Assembly: GCF_005154805.1 (NCBI RefSeq)
Contig: NZ_CP039727.1
Location: forward strand, 3,655,501-3,719,500
Direction of reading: 5' to 3'
Length of the DNA: 64,000 bases
From: Bacillus sp. S3
GTDB taxonomy: Bacteria; Bacillota; Bacilli; Bacillales; Cytobacillaceae
The notes below the pieces were generated by a model, which saw only the letters and a list, made by a program, of their open reading frames with translations, made no database searches and was not told where the DNA came from. The translations under genes were made by a program, and so were the position numbers. Positions 49,193-58,420 of this stretch are shown piece after piece. Within the stretch, counting starts at the first letter, position 1. The number at the start of each line of letters is the position of its first letter.

Positions 49193-49529
49193 GTGTCTAG
49201 CTCACTGTCTAACTCACTACCGCCTCTATGATGCTAATGTTTAAATCAGTACGATGGTCCTAGTATCTATGTATACAGCCTAATCCGCAAACTATCATTT
49301 ACTTCATTTGCTACTTGGATTCTAAATTATTTCTGTTTCTATTGTTATTGTAAATTTTACTGATAAAACTTTCAAGGCATTTCAACTATTTTCCATTGAC
49401 TTATATAACATTTAATCCGTTTAGCCCATATTTTCATTGTGATTGGATTTTAAATTGGATAAAGCCATTTGTACTACCATTTGGATGTTGCGGGAAATTA
49501 TTCCAATCCCGTTTCGAACCAGTCATTAG
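49193..49529. other. Non-coding region upstream of the histidine kinase
   Basis: About 340 bp with no ORF I can support. On the minus strand TTGCGG, 17 bp, GATACT (about 49264-49292) is a possible promoter that would give a short leader ending at the hairpin 49151-49192. I do not recognise a known riboswitch class in it. Confidence 0.45.
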
Positions 49530-49570
49530 AAAAAGATGAACCGGCCTCCAAAAGATGGATGCCGGTCATC
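49530..49570 (-). terminator. Terminator of gerE
   Basis: Stem GATGA-CCGGC-ATCC / GGA-GGCCGG-TTCATC (small bulges) followed by TTTTT on the minus strand, just after the gerE stop. Confidence 0.8.
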
Positions 49571-49572
49571 AT

Positions 49573-49797
49573 TTAAAGTTCTAGCTCTCCCATACGAAGG
49601 AGCTCTACAACTGCTTGTGAACGCCCCTTAACACCAAGCTTCTGCATGGCATTTGAAATGTGATTCCTAACGGTTTTCTCGCTTATAAATAATTCACCAG
49701 CGATTTCTTTCGTTGTTTTGTCTTGTACTAGTAGTTCGAATACTTCTCTTTCACGTTTGGTGAGTAGCGGCTTGTGATTATAATCATTCTCCTTCAA
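49573..49797 (-). CDS. gerE: GerE, late mother-cell sporulation regulator
   Basis: 74-residue LuxR/FixJ-type helix-turn-helix protein, the same length as B. subtilis GerE. It acts with sigma-K to activate or repress coat genes. HTH residues [42 protein letters not shown] occupy about 12-55. TTG start with AGGAGGG 9 bases upstream. A sigma-K-like promoter lies at 49862-49890. Confidence 0.96.
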   Translation of the reverse strand: MKENDYNHKPLLTKREREVFELLVQDKTTKEIAGELFISEKTVRNHISNAMQKLGVKGRSQAVVELLRMGELEL

Positions 49798-49861
49798 GTA
49801 TTGTAACCCTCCTTGCCTTCGCCAGTAATGAATCGTGGGGTGGGTATATATTTAGTCAACA

Positions 49862-49890
49862 TATCTTATGTGAACGATACAAATGTAGTG
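49862..49890 (-). promoter_or_regulatory. Sigma-K-type promoter for gerE
   Basis: Minus-strand CAC (49888-49890), 17-bp spacer, CATAAGATA (49862-49870), matching MAC / CATANNNTA. B. subtilis gerE is sigma-K dependent. Confidence 0.68.
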
Positions 49891-49938
49891 ACTATAATTG
49901 CTTTAAGGAGAACGATTTTGTTAAAATAAATCTGTTTA

Positions 49939-50400
49939 TTATCTAACTTTCTTGAGGCTGACAAGGATATTTCTCATTTCCTCAGTCCACGGAACCCCTC
50001 TGCCCGTCCTTTTCGAGATTTGTACCATGGTTCCTCTGCCGACAAACCCGGCAGATCCATCTTCTTTTTTCGCCAGATAGTGAATGTCGATAGACGAATT
50101 CCCAACAGATTGTGCCTTTACATAAATGGTTAACCTTTCATCGAAAAAGACTTGCTGTAAAATGTCACATTGAAGATCAGCCACCACGGGAATAGTATCA
50201 CTTTCCGGCCGTGTCCATTGCTCCATTAACCCGATGGATTGAAAAAATTTAATCCTTGCCGCTTCGAAATAAACGAAGGGAACCGTATTATTCATATGCC
50301 CAAACATATCCGTCTCGGAGAAACGAACCGTGACAGAGGTATGAAATTCAAACTCCTGCTCCCATTGATGAAGATCCTCGATGTACGATGCTTTTCCCAT
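49939..50400 (-). CDS. ysmA: YsmA, hotdog-fold acyl-CoA thioesterase
   Basis: 153-residue 4HBT-family protein. RFSETDMFGHMNNTVPFVYFEAARI (residues about 26-50) carries the catalytic Asp/His region of hydroxybenzoyl-CoA-type thioesterases. AAGGAG ribosome site. Lies between gerE and sdhB. Substrate not known. Confidence 0.9.
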   Translation of the reverse strand: MGKASYIEDLHQWEQEFEFHTSVTVRFSETDMFGHMNNTVPFVYFEAARIKFFQSIGLMEQWTRPESDTIPVVADLQCDILQQVFFDERLTIYVKAQSVGNSSIDIHYLAKKEDGSAGFVGRGTMVQISKRTGRGVPWTEEMRNILVSLKKVR

Positions 50401-50479
50401 TTTGCCAAACTCCTTCGCAAATATGAATATCCATTCATTTTTATACTAATTATATCGTTCTTTTTATAAAATAGAAATG

Positions 50480-50505
50480 AAAAAGACACCCGATAATCGG
50501 ATGCC
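50480..50505 (-). terminator. Terminator of the sdh operon
   Basis: 9-bp stem GGCATCCGA / TCGGGTGTC with G-U pairs, 3-base loop, T5 on the minus strand, 12 bp after the sdhB stop. Confidence 0.75.
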
Positions 50506-50516
50506 TTTGGTTCTTA

Positions 50517-51278
50517 TTAGTCTTGATCGCTTCCGAAGAAGTTCCTAAATGCCTGCATTGTTGCATCACGGTTAATAGCTGCAATGGAAGTCGTAATTGG
50601 AATACCTTTTGGACATGCTTGCACACAGTTTTGGGAGTTCCCGCAACCTTGCATTCCCCCGTCCTCCATGAAAGCATTTAAGCGTTCTGCTTTATTCATC
50701 GCACCTGTTGGATGGGCATTGAATAAGCGGACTTGGTTAAATACAGCTGGTCCCATGAAGTTGGTTTTGCTGTTAACGTTAGGACATGCTTCTAAACAAA
50801 CACCACATGTCATACATTTAGATAATTCATATGCCCACTGGCGTTTATTCTCGGGCATACGCGGTCCCGGTCCTAAATCATAGGTTCCGTCAATTGGGAT
50901 CCATGCTTTTACCTTTTTCAAGGAATCAAACATTCTGCTGCGGTCCACCTGTAGATCACGGACGACAGGGAAGGTACGCATTGGCTCTAAACGGATTGGC
51001 TGTTCTAATTGATCAACAAGTGCCGAGCAGGATTGACGCGGCTTGCCATTGATGACCATTGAACAAGCACCGCAAACCTCTTCAAGACAGTTCATATCCC
51101 AAGTAATAGGGGTTGAGGCTTGTCCCTTCGCGTTTACAGGATTTTTACGAATTTCCATTAACGCCGAAATAACATTCATATTCGGACGGTAGGGAACCTC
51201 AAATTCCTCCTCAAAAGGAGCAGAATCTGGACCATCTTGACGCATTATTTTAAACTTTACTGTTTTATTTTCAGACAT
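50517..51278 (-). CDS. sdhB: Succinate dehydrogenase iron-sulfur subunit
   Basis: Electron-transfer subunit of succinate:menaquinone reductase, 253 residues. Cysteine clusters CLEEVCGACSMVINGKPRQSC (2Fe-2S), CMTCGVCLEACP (4Fe-4S) and CGNSQNCVQACPKG (3Fe-4S) are in order. Third gene of sdhCAB. ATG with AAGGGGAG. Confidence 0.97.
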   Translation of the reverse strand: MSENKTVKFKIMRQDGPDSAPFEEEFEVPYRPNMNVISALMEIRKNPVNAKGQASTPITWDMNCLEEVCGACSMVINGKPRQSCSALVDQLEQPIRLEPMRTFPVVRDLQVDRSRMFDSLKKVKAWIPIDGTYDLGPGPRMPENKRQWAYELSKCMTCGVCLEACPNVNSKTNFMGPAVFNQVRLFNAHPTGAMNKAERLNAFMEDGGMQGCGNSQNCVQACPKGIPITTSIAAINRDATMQAFRNFFGSDQD

Positions 51279-51299
51279 TCTTTCCTACTCCCCTTTCTA

Positions 51300-53051
51300 T
51301 TAATGCTTTTTAGTGTAATCGCGTTCACGCGGCTTAAGCAACGATGTATCAACATCTTCATAATGGAAGGCAGGAGCAGATGTAGAATCAACAAATTTAG
51401 CCATTGTTGTTTTTAAGAATTCTTCATCATTCCGTTTCGGGAAGTCTGGTTTATAATGTGCACCACGGCTTTCATTACGGTTGTATGCGCCGATGGTAAT
51501 AACACGTGCCAATTGCAGCATATTCTGTAATTGGCGTGTAAAGGCTGCTCCTTGGTTGCTCCATTTTGATGTATCATGGATATTAATGTTTTGGTACCGC
51601 TCTAAAAGCTCCTGAATCTTTTCATCTGTTTTTAACAGCTGATCATTGTAACGGACTACTGTTACGTTATCTGTCATCCATTCCCCAAGTTCTTTATGAA
51701 GTACATACGCATTTTCTGTGCCATTTAGAGACATAATAGCATTCCATTTCTCTTCCTGCTCTTTCACGTGACGATCAAAGATTGTAGAAGAAATCGCTTC
51801 AGAACTCTTTTCAAGCCCGTCGACGTACTTCACCGCGTTCGGTCCGGCAACCATTCCGCCATAAACGGCTGAAAGCAAGGAGTTAGCACCAAGACGGTTG
51901 GCGCCATGCTGTGAATAATCACATTCACCGGCAGCGAATAGGCCTGGAATAGTAGTCATTTGATCATAATCAACCCATAGTCCGCCCATTGAATAGTGAA
52001 CAGCTGGGAATATTTTCATTGGAACCTTACGTGGATTATCACCCATGAATTTTTCGTAAATCTCGATAATACCACCCAGTTTTACGTCTAATTCATGTGG
52101 ATCTTTATGAGATAAATCAAGGAATACCATATTTTCGCCGTTAATTCCAAGCTTCTGACGAACGCAAACATCAAAGATTTCACGTGTGGCAATATCCCGT
52201 GGAACAAGGTTTCCGTATGCCGGATATTTTTCTTCTAAGAAGTACCATGGTTTCCCATCTTTATATGTCCAAATTCGTCCGCCTTCACCACGAGCTGACT
52301 CACTCATTAAACGGAGCTTATCATCACCAGGGATGGCAGTTGGATGAATTTGAATCATTTCTCCATTTGCGTAAGTTGCTCCCTGCTGGTACACGATTGA
52401 TGCAGCAGATCCTGTATTAATAACGGAGTTCGTTGACTTACCAAAAATAATTCCAGGACCGCCGGTTGCCATAATAACGGCATCAGCAGAAAACGACTTA
52501 ATTTCCATTGTTTTAAGGTTTTGGACAACCACCCCGCGGCATACGCCATCATCATCTACAACGGCACCGAGGAATTCCCAGCCCTCATACTTTGTTACCA
52601 AACCATCTACTTCGTGACGACGAACCTGCTCATCTAGTGCATATAGCAATTGCTGTCCAGTTGTTGCGCCGGCAAATGCAGTACGGTGGTGCTGTGTTCC
52701 ACCAAAGCGCCGGAAGTCTAATAAGCCTTCAGGAGTACGGTTAAACATTACTCCCATCCGGTCAAATAAATTAATAATAAACGGTGCAGCTTCACACATC
52801 GCCTTTACCGGAGGCTGATTGGCTAAGAAATCACCGCCATAAATGGTATCGTCAAAGTGAATCCACGGAGAATCACCTTCACCTTTTGTATTTACAGCTC
52901 CATTAATACCGCCTTGGGCACAAACAGAGTGAGAACGTTTAACCGGAACAAGAGAAAATAGTTCTACCGGTGTTCCCGATTCTGCAACCTTGATGGTAGC
53001 CATTAAGCCTGCTAAGCCGCCGCCGACTACGATCACTTTACCTTTACCCAT
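51300..53051 (-). CDS. sdhA: Succinate dehydrogenase flavoprotein subunit
   Basis: Oxidises succinate to fumarate with covalent FAD, 583 residues. FAD-binding GGGLAGLMATIKVAESG at the N-terminus, flavin-linking His in RFGGTQHHRTAFAGATTG, and substrate residues in HPTAIPG and the RGAHYKPDFP C-terminal segment. 21 bp from sdhB. GAGGGAG ribosome site. Confidence 0.97.
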   Translation of the reverse strand: MGKGKVIVVGGGLAGLMATIKVAESGTPVELFSLVPVKRSHSVCAQGGINGAVNTKGEGDSPWIHFDDTIYGGDFLANQPPVKAMCEAAPFIINLFDRMGVMFNRTPEGLLDFRRFGGTQHHRTAFAGATTGQQLLYALDEQVRRHEVDGLVTKYEGWEFLGAVVDDDGVCRGVVVQNLKTMEIKSFSADAVIMATGGPGIIFGKSTNSVINTGSAASIVYQQGATYANGEMIQIHPTAIPGDDKLRLMSESARGEGGRIWTYKDGKPWYFLEEKYPAYGNLVPRDIATREIFDVCVRQKLGINGENMVFLDLSHKDPHELDVKLGGIIEIYEKFMGDNPRKVPMKIFPAVHYSMGGLWVDYDQMTTIPGLFAAGECDYSQHGANRLGANSLLSAVYGGMVAGPNAVKYVDGLEKSSEAISSTIFDRHVKEQEEKWNAIMSLNGTENAYVLHKELGEWMTDNVTVVRYNDQLLKTDEKIQELLERYQNINIHDTSKWSNQGAAFTRQLQNMLQLARVITIGAYNRNESRGAHYKPDFPKRNDEEFLKTTMAKFVDSTSAPAFHYEDVDTSLLKPRERDYTKKH

Positions 53052-53107
53052 TCGTGACTCACTCCCTCAATCCAAAATACAATATTTTTCCGAACAATAG
53101 TTATTTA

Positions 53108-53716
53108 TTAAACAAATGCGATTAATGTTTGAATGGCAATAAATGATAGAATCACAAAAACACCAATTGTCACATATGTAGATATGACTTGTGAACGTGG
53201 TGACACAGTAATCCCCCAGCTAACCAGGAATGACCATAAACCATTGGCAAAATGGAAAATAGCTGAAAGGATACCTACTAAATAGAAAACGAACATAAAT
53301 GGTGATGAAAGAATATCATGCATCATATCATAGGATACCTCAGCACCAAATGCTGCAGCCACACGAGTTTGCCAAACGTGCCATGCAATAAATATCAGTG
53401 TGATGACTCCTGTTACACGCTGCACCATGTACATCCAGTTCCTGTATGTACCAAACCTGTTAACATTGCTGCTTGCCGTAAAAGCAATATAAAGTCCGTA
53501 AATTGCATGAAAAAGAATTGGTAAATAAATAACTACTGTTTCCAGGACAATCCGGAATGGCAGACTTCCCATAAAACCTGCAGCCTTATTGAAGGATTCC
53601 GGTCCTCCTGTGATAAAATGGTTGACTACAAGGTGCTGTATCAGAAATACTCCGATTGGAATAACGCCCAGCAACGAATGCAATCTGCGATAAACAAATT
53701 CTCGATTACCCGCCAT
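53108..53716 (-). CDS. sdhC: Succinate dehydrogenase cytochrome b558 subunit
   Basis: Di-haem membrane anchor with five hydrophobic segments, 202 residues. His28, His70, His113 and His155 are at the positions of the haem ligands of the B. subtilis protein; His13 is also conserved. Menaquinone is the expected electron acceptor. First gene of sdhCAB, strong AAGGGGGG ribosome site. Confidence 0.96.
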   Translation of the reverse strand: MAGNREFVYRRLHSLLGVIPIGVFLIQHLVVNHFITGGPESFNKAAGFMGSLPFRIVLETVVIYLPILFHAIYGLYIAFTASSNVNRFGTYRNWMYMVQRVTGVITLIFIAWHVWQTRVAAAFGAEVSYDMMHDILSSPFMFVFYLVGILSAIFHFANGLWSFLVSWGITVSPRSQVISTYVTIGVFVILSFIAIQTLIAFV

Positions 53717-53812
53717 TACTTTACCCCCCTTGAATTTTTAAACGTGATGTTATGTTTTTCCCCTAACAAGATCCTTAACTTACCACCACTGTGACAATTA
53801 TGTGACATGTCC

Positions 53813-53841
53813 ATTTTACTCCCAACATCCTAGAGCGTCAA
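53813..53841 (-). promoter_or_regulatory. SigA-type promoter for sdhCAB
   Basis: Minus-strand TTGACG (53836-53841), 17-bp spacer, TAAAAT (53813-53818), about 97 bp upstream of the sdhC start. Confidence 0.72.
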
Positions 53842-54128
53842 GAAAACGGATACACAATCTTTAGTAAAAAATAAAATTTTTAAAATATATTGATATTATA
53901 ATAGAATGTATTGAAACGCTTAATAGACTTGTCTTTTTCTAAAAAAAGCAGTATTTTTTCACCCTCATTTACCAACATCTTACTGTTGGTAATTTTACCT
54001 TTTAGGAAAAGATAATTATGATGATAAATAAGATTACATATTGTACAATAACATTATTTTATCTTGAAAACAGTAATGAACTTTAACACAAATTGTATAT
54101 AATAGAATGATAGAAAGAGGGGAAACAT
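53842..54128. other. Divergent sdhC-yslB intergenic region
   Basis: AT-rich, no ORF. On the plus strand a TATAAT at 54098-54103 is a yslB -10 candidate without a clear -35. A degenerate CcpA-like sequence lies near 53913-53928 (see rejected list). Confidence 0.4.
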
Positions 54129-54584
54129 GTGAAAGAAAGTACTGTTGTAAATTTGAATGAAAATGACACTGAACCACGAACTATACCGATATTCGGATAT
54201 GAGTTAATCCGGGAATACCTGTTGCCGGAGATTCTTGGAAAGGACACTCCTGAAATCTTATATTGGGCAGGGAAACGTCTCGCTCGGAAATTCCCGTTGG
54301 CTGATTTTGATCAGGTTATTGAGTTTTTTGCTAATGCTTCTTGGGGTCAGCTTCAACTTAAAACAGAAACAAAGCACGCAATTGAAGTTGAATTAGCCAG
54401 CCCGTTAATTGTGTCTCGTGTAAAATCAAAAGCAGAGCACTTTTTCCAGCTTGAGGCCGGTTTCCTAGCCCAGCAAATTGAGCTCCAAAAAGAAGTCATC
54501 ACCGAAGCCTTCGAGCACCCTGTCAAAAAAGCAAACAAGGTCCAATTCACCATTAAATGGGATCCAAAAGACCCCACCAAATAA
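54129..54584 (+). CDS. yslB: YslB, DUF2507 protein
   Basis: 151-residue cytoplasmic protein of the V4R-like DUF2507 family. GTG start at 54129 with AGAGGGG 6 bases upstream (the overlapping ATG runs into TGA). Segments RTIPIFGYELIREYLLPEILG and ILYWAGKRLARKFPL match the family. It is divergent from sdhC as in B. subtilis. Function unknown. Confidence 0.92.
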   Translation: MKESTVVNLNENDTEPRTIPIFGYELIREYLLPEILGKDTPEILYWAGKRLARKFPLADFDQVIEFFANASWGQLQLKTETKHAIEVELASPLIVSRVKSKAEHFFQLEAGFLAQQIELQKEVITEAFEHPVKKANKVQFTIKWDPKDPTK

Positions 54585-54624
54585 TAGCCGCAAACTTACC
54601 AATGTACTATATTCACGTTAAGTA

Positions 54625-54662
54625 GGGTGACAGGCACCTTAATGGTGCCTGTCACCCTTTTT
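54625..54662 (+). terminator. Terminator of yslB (GGTGACAGGCACC hairpin)
   Basis: Perfect 14-bp stem GGGTGACAGGCACC / GGTGCCTGTCACCC, 5-base loop, T5 on the plus strand. It is the only terminator seen between convergent yslB and lysC. From memory, hairpins of this sequence recur in many Bacillus genomes. Confidence 0.9.
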
Positions 54663-54680
54663 ACTATTAACAGCCTCTTA

Positions 54681-55160
54681 CTATTTACCTAGTTCGAATG
54701 CTGAGTGTAGTGCTTCTACTGCTTGGAGCATATGTTTTTCTTCGACGACAGCTGATACTTTTATTTCGGATGTGCTGACCATTTTGATTTGGATGTTGTT
54801 TGCAGCAAGTACTTCAAACATTTTTGCTGCTACACCTGGGTTTGAGACCATCCCTGAACCGACAATCGACACTTTAGCTAATTTATTCTCTGCATCGAGC
54901 TGTTCATACCCCAGGACTCCTTTATTATCCTCTAGAACCTTTAATGTCTCTAATAAATCATTTGTATGAATGGAGAAAGATAGGTTAGCTGTTCCACCCT
55001 CTGTTGTGCTTTGAATAATAATATCAACGTTAAGATGATTCTGCGCTAATGTGGTAAAAATTGTCGATAAACTTGTTAGTGAATTGGTTAGTCCCAGTAC
55101 CGTTACCTTTGTAATTTCATCTTCAAATGCGACCCCGCGTACCACTAAATTTTGTTCCAT
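54681..55160 (-). CDS. Aspartokinase II beta subunit (internal start within lysC)
   Basis: In-frame internal translation start: ATG at 55160 (residue 246 of LysC) with GAGGGGG 8 bases upstream, giving a 159-residue peptide MEQNLVVRGVAFEDEITKVT consisting of the two ACT domains. B. subtilis makes its aspartokinase II beta subunit in the same way, and the visible ribosome site supports it here. Confidence 0.75.
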   Translation of the reverse strand: MEQNLVVRGVAFEDEITKVTVLGLTNSLTSLSTIFTTLAQNHLNVDIIIQSTTEGGTANLSFSIHTNDLLETLKVLEDNKGVLGYEQLDAENKLAKVSIVGSGMVSNPGVAAKMFEVLAANNIQIKMVSTSEIKVSAVVEEKHMLQAVEALHSAFELGK

Positions 55161-55895
55161 TGTTGCTTCCCCCTCAATGACTGTTCCCTCTATTTTCTCC
55201 ATGCTCGAACGAACCTCAAGCTGAACCTGATAGTTTTTCGCAAATTCCACTGCTCTTGGATGAAGGACACCCGCGCCTAAATTTGCGAGCTCCAGCATTT
55301 CATCATACGAAATAGATAATAATTTGCGTGCTTCTTTCACATACCTTGGATCCGTAGTAAACACCCCGGTCACATCGGTATAAATATCGCACTTATCCGC
55401 TTTAAGTGCTGCAGCTAATGCCACTGCAGTCGTATCAGAACCCCCGCGGCCAAGCGTGGTAATTTCACCGGTTTCTGTGATCCCCTGGAATCCGGCAACA
55501 ATAACCACTTTCCCTTCTGAAAGCTGGCTCTGGATTGCTTCCGTATTTATCTTTGAGATTCGAGCATTTCCATGAACCGGTTCCGTTACAATTCCCGCCT
55601 GCCATCCTGTATAGGATACGGCTTCAATCCCTTGTTGATTTAAAGCCATCGATAATAAGGAGATTGTCACCTGCTCCCCTGTGGATAACAACATATCCAT
55701 TTCCCGTTTATTTGGCTGTTTAGAAATTTCTTTCGCAAGACCGACAAGATGATCGGTTGATTTCCCCATCGCCGACACAACGACAACGACATTATTACCC
55801 TGATCTTTTTCCTGTTTCACACATGCTGCCACATTTAAGATTCTTTCTACACTACCGACGGAGGTTCCTCCGAACTTTTGGACGATCAGCCCCAT
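54681..55895 (-). CDS. lysC: Aspartokinase II (alpha subunit)
   Basis: Phosphorylates aspartate, first step toward lysine and diaminopimelate. 404 residues: kinase domain starting GLIVQKFGGTSVGSVERI, then two C-terminal ACT domains (about 260-400) for lysine feedback. Residue 246 is an internal Met with its own ribosome site, from which the beta subunit starts (separate entry). A lysine riboswitch precedes the gene. Confidence 0.97.
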   Translation of the reverse strand: MGLIVQKFGGTSVGSVERILNVAACVKQEKDQGNNVVVVVSAMGKSTDHLVGLAKEISKQPNKREMDMLLSTGEQVTISLLSMALNQQGIEAVSYTGWQAGIVTEPVHGNARISKINTEAIQSQLSEGKVVIVAGFQGITETGEITTLGRGGSDTTAVALAAALKADKCDIYTDVTGVFTTDPRYVKEARKLLSISYDEMLELANLGAGVLHPRAVEFAKNYQVQLEVRSSMEKIEGTVIEGEATMEQNLVVRGVAFEDEITKVTVLGLTNSLTSLSTIFTTLAQNHLNVDIIIQSTTEGGTANLSFSIHTNDLLETLKVLEDNKGVLGYEQLDAENKLAKVSIVGSGMVSNPGVAAKMFEVLAANNIQIKMVSTSEIKVSAVVEEKHMLQAVEALHSAFELGK

Positions 55896-55942
55896 GATTT
55901 CCCCTACTTTCGATTATTCCTTTTATCTTTCCCTTGAAAAAA

Positions 55943-56219
55943 TAAAAAAGGCAATGAGAGGGCATCTCATTGCTTCATACACACGAAAAAATAAATTCTC
56001 GTACACACAATGTAAGATAGCTCTCCAAGACACAAGTCTTGACAATCCTGCATTTATTCAATGCAGAACCAGCAAAGAAAGAAATGAGACCTTCTTCACT
56101 TCGGCGAACATCCCCTTTCATGATTCTTCCTTGAAGCTCATCCTTCTCAGAATCATTACTATTGAAGCTCGCACCTCTACCTTCACTTTAGTACTTAAAA
56201 GTGATAGTAAATTAAATTT
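55943..56219 (-). promoter_or_regulatory. Lysine riboswitch (L box) of lysC
   Basis: Minus-strand leader with the L-box signatures GTGAAGGTAGAGGTGCGAG (near 56185-56167), GAAGGATGAGCTTC and GTTCGCCGAAG, then a terminator (stem GCAATGAGA / TCTCATTGC, 55951-55973, T-run 55943-55949). Lysine binding is expected to favour termination. Confidence 0.93.
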
Positions 56220-56225
56220 TCACTC

Positions 56226-56254
56226 ATTATAGCATGTTACATTTTTTCTGACAA
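56226..56254 (-). promoter_or_regulatory. SigA-type promoter for lysC leader
   Basis: Minus-strand TTGTCA (56249-56254), 17-bp spacer, TATAAT with TG extension (56226-56231). It ends 4 bp before the uvrC stop codon. Confidence 0.82.
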
Positions 56255-56257
56255 TGT

Positions 56258-58030
56258 TTATGAATGAAGTTTTTTCATTAATTCCTCCACAACATTCACC
56301 GGAATGCCCAGGGCCCGAAATTCTTCGAACGTAGCATCCTTCATTTTCTTCACAGAACCGAATTGCTTCAACAATTGTTTTTTCCGTTTTTCACCAATTC
56401 CCGGAATATCGTCCAGCAAGGATTGGAATACACCTTTCCCTCGGAGTTGACGATGGAAGGTAATAGCAAAGCGGTGAACTTCATCTTGAATCCTTTGCAA
56501 TAAATAAAATTCTTGGCTATTCCTTGCAAGCGGGACTATTTCCAATGGATTTCCATAAAGAAGCTGGGATGTTCTGTGTTTCTCATCCTTAACAAGCCCT
56601 GCAAGCGGGATATCCAACCCCAGCTCATTTTCTAGTACATCTCTTACGGCCTCAACATGTCCTTTTCCGCCATCAATGATAATTAAATCTGGAAGCGGCA
56701 ATTCATCTTTCAATGCTCTTGTGTATCTTCTTCTTGTAACCTCTCTCATTGACTCATAATCATCAGGGCCTTTAACCGATTTGATTTTATATTTGCGGTA
56801 TTCTCGCTTATTAGCCTTTCCATCAGTAAAAACGACCATCGCGGAAACAGGGTCCGTTCCCTGAATGTTTGAGTTATCAAATGACTCAATCCGGTGCGGG
56901 GTATAAATCCCAAGAAGTTCTCCAAGGGTTTCGATTGCTTTGATCGTTCGTTCTTCATCTTTTTCAATCAAGGAGAATTTTTCATTTAAGGCAATTTTGG
57001 CATTCTTTATTGCCATTTTGACGAGATCCTTTTTTTGTCCGCGCTGCGGCTGCAGCACTTTGACTTCAAGCAGCTGTTCTGCCATTGATAAGTCTACTTG
57101 ATCCTGAATCAGAATCTCCTTTGGCTTGAAGTGATTTGCTTTTGTGTAAAATTGGCCAAGGAAGGTTAATATTTCTTCTTCCGGTTCATTGTAAATGGGA
57201 AACATGGAAACATCCCGCTCAATGAGCTTTCCTTGACGTACAAAGAAGACTTGAACACACATCCAGCCTTTATCCACGGCATAGCCAAAGACATCACGAT
57301 CAGTAAAATCTGTCATCGTTATTTTTTGCTTCTCCATGATGGTTTCAATATGAACGATTTTATCACGAAATTCCTTTGCCCGTTCAAAATCAAGTTCCTC
57401 TGCGGCAGCAGTCATTTTTTCCGTAAGCTCTTTTTTAATTTCCTTATACCCGCCATTTAAAAAGCGCGTAATTTCATCGGTCATCTGCTTATACTGTTCC
57501 TCGCTCACTTCATTGACACATGGGGCGAGGCACTGCCCTAAATGGTAATAAAGGCAGACTCGGTCAGGCAATGTGGAGCATTTGCGCAGCGGGTAAATCC
57601 GATCGAGCAGTTTTTTGGTTTCGTTAGCCGCACCGACATTCGGGTAGGGGCCAAAGTATTTGCCCTTATCCTTTTTTACTTTTCGTGTAATGATCAGCTT
57701 CGGATGCCTTTCAGCTGTCAGTTTAATAAACGGATAGCTTTTGTCATCCTTCAGCATGATATTGTATTTTGGATCGTACTTCTTGATAAGGTTTAATTCC
57801 AGTAAAAGTGCTTCTATATTCGAAGAGGTAACAATATATTCAAAGTCCTCAATTTCGTTGACAAGTCTTAATGTTTTGCCATCGTGCGAACCGGTGAAAT
57901 AGGACCGAACACGGTTCTTCAGCACCTTTGCTTTCCCCACATAGATGATGGTTCCCTGACGGTCCTTCATTAAGTAGCAGCCAGGCTGATCAGGCAGCAG
58001 TGTCAGTTTTTGCTTTATCGTTTCATTCAT
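56258..58030 (-). CDS. uvrC: Excinuclease ABC subunit C
   Basis: Makes the dual incision in nucleotide excision repair. 590 residues from ATG at 58030 (GGGGTGG 6 bases upstream), giving [23 protein letters not shown]; the in-frame GTG at 58045 is less likely. GIY-YIG domain ([18 protein letters not shown]), UVR motif ([22 protein letters not shown]), RNase H-like domain ([19 protein letters not shown]) and C-terminal HhH are in order. Confidence 0.97.
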   Translation of the reverse strand: MNETIKQKLTLLPDQPGCYLMKDRQGTIIYVGKAKVLKNRVRSYFTGSHDGKTLRLVNEIEDFEYIVTSSNIEALLLELNLIKKYDPKYNIMLKDDKSYPFIKLTAERHPKLIITRKVKKDKGKYFGPYPNVGAANETKKLLDRIYPLRKCSTLPDRVCLYYHLGQCLAPCVNEVSEEQYKQMTDEITRFLNGGYKEIKKELTEKMTAAAEELDFERAKEFRDKIVHIETIMEKQKITMTDFTDRDVFGYAVDKGWMCVQVFFVRQGKLIERDVSMFPIYNEPEEEILTFLGQFYTKANHFKPKEILIQDQVDLSMAEQLLEVKVLQPQRGQKKDLVKMAIKNAKIALNEKFSLIEKDEERTIKAIETLGELLGIYTPHRIESFDNSNIQGTDPVSAMVVFTDGKANKREYRKYKIKSVKGPDDYESMREVTRRRYTRALKDELPLPDLIIIDGGKGHVEAVRDVLENELGLDIPLAGLVKDEKHRTSQLLYGNPLEIVPLARNSQEFYLLQRIQDEVHRFAITFHRQLRGKGVFQSLLDDIPGIGEKRKKQLLKQFGSVKKMKDATFEEFRALGIPVNVVEELMKKLHS

Positions 58031-58104
58031 TTCCGGCCACCCCACTCCGTCTTTTTTTGGCTATCTTATAAAATAGTAATGCAAACGGCACATAAAGGGA
58101 AGTA

Positions 58105-58320
58105 GGAAGGCAGTTCATTTACCGATTGAGGTATTTTTTATGGGTTTCGGTCAATGTAACGGGGTTTCATTTACCACTTGGCCGTCTTTTTCGTGATTTG
58201 GTCAATGTAATAGGGTTTCATTTACCACTTGGCCGTCTTTTTTCGTGATTCGGTCAATGTAATAGGGTTTCATTTACCACGCGGGCTTCTTTTTTCTTTA
58301 GATGGTAAATGAACTTTTTA
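58105..58320. repeat. About 52-bp tandem repeat in uvrC-trxA gap
   Basis: TTCATTTACC begins at 58114, 58166, 58217 and 58269 (spacing 52, 51, 52). The conserved unit contains GGTCAATGTAATAGGG, TTTCATTTACCACTTGG and CCGTCTTTTTTCGTGATT; the first and last copies are diverged. It ends with an inverted GGTAAATGAAC at about 58304. No ORF spans it. Confidence 0.88.
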
Positions 58321-58369
58321 TCTAGCTGCCACATTCATCTTTTTTCCTACTTTTAGTTACATAAAACGC

Positions 58370-58409
58370 AAAAAACCTTAGCGGGAACGGTCTCCAGCTA
58401 AGGTTTTTT
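58370..58409. terminator. Terminator of trxA (bidirectional form)
   Basis: Perfect 13-bp stem AAAAAACCTTAGC / GCTAAGGTTTTTT. T-runs exist on both strands; its place after the trxA stop makes it the trxA terminator. Confidence 0.9.
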
Positions 58410-58420
58410 CACTTTAGATC

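Noticed and set aside
53913..53928. CcpA cre site upstream of sdhC
   Set aside because: Only about 10 of 14 positions fit and the conserved distal CA is shifted; it also lies about 70 bp upstream of the -35.
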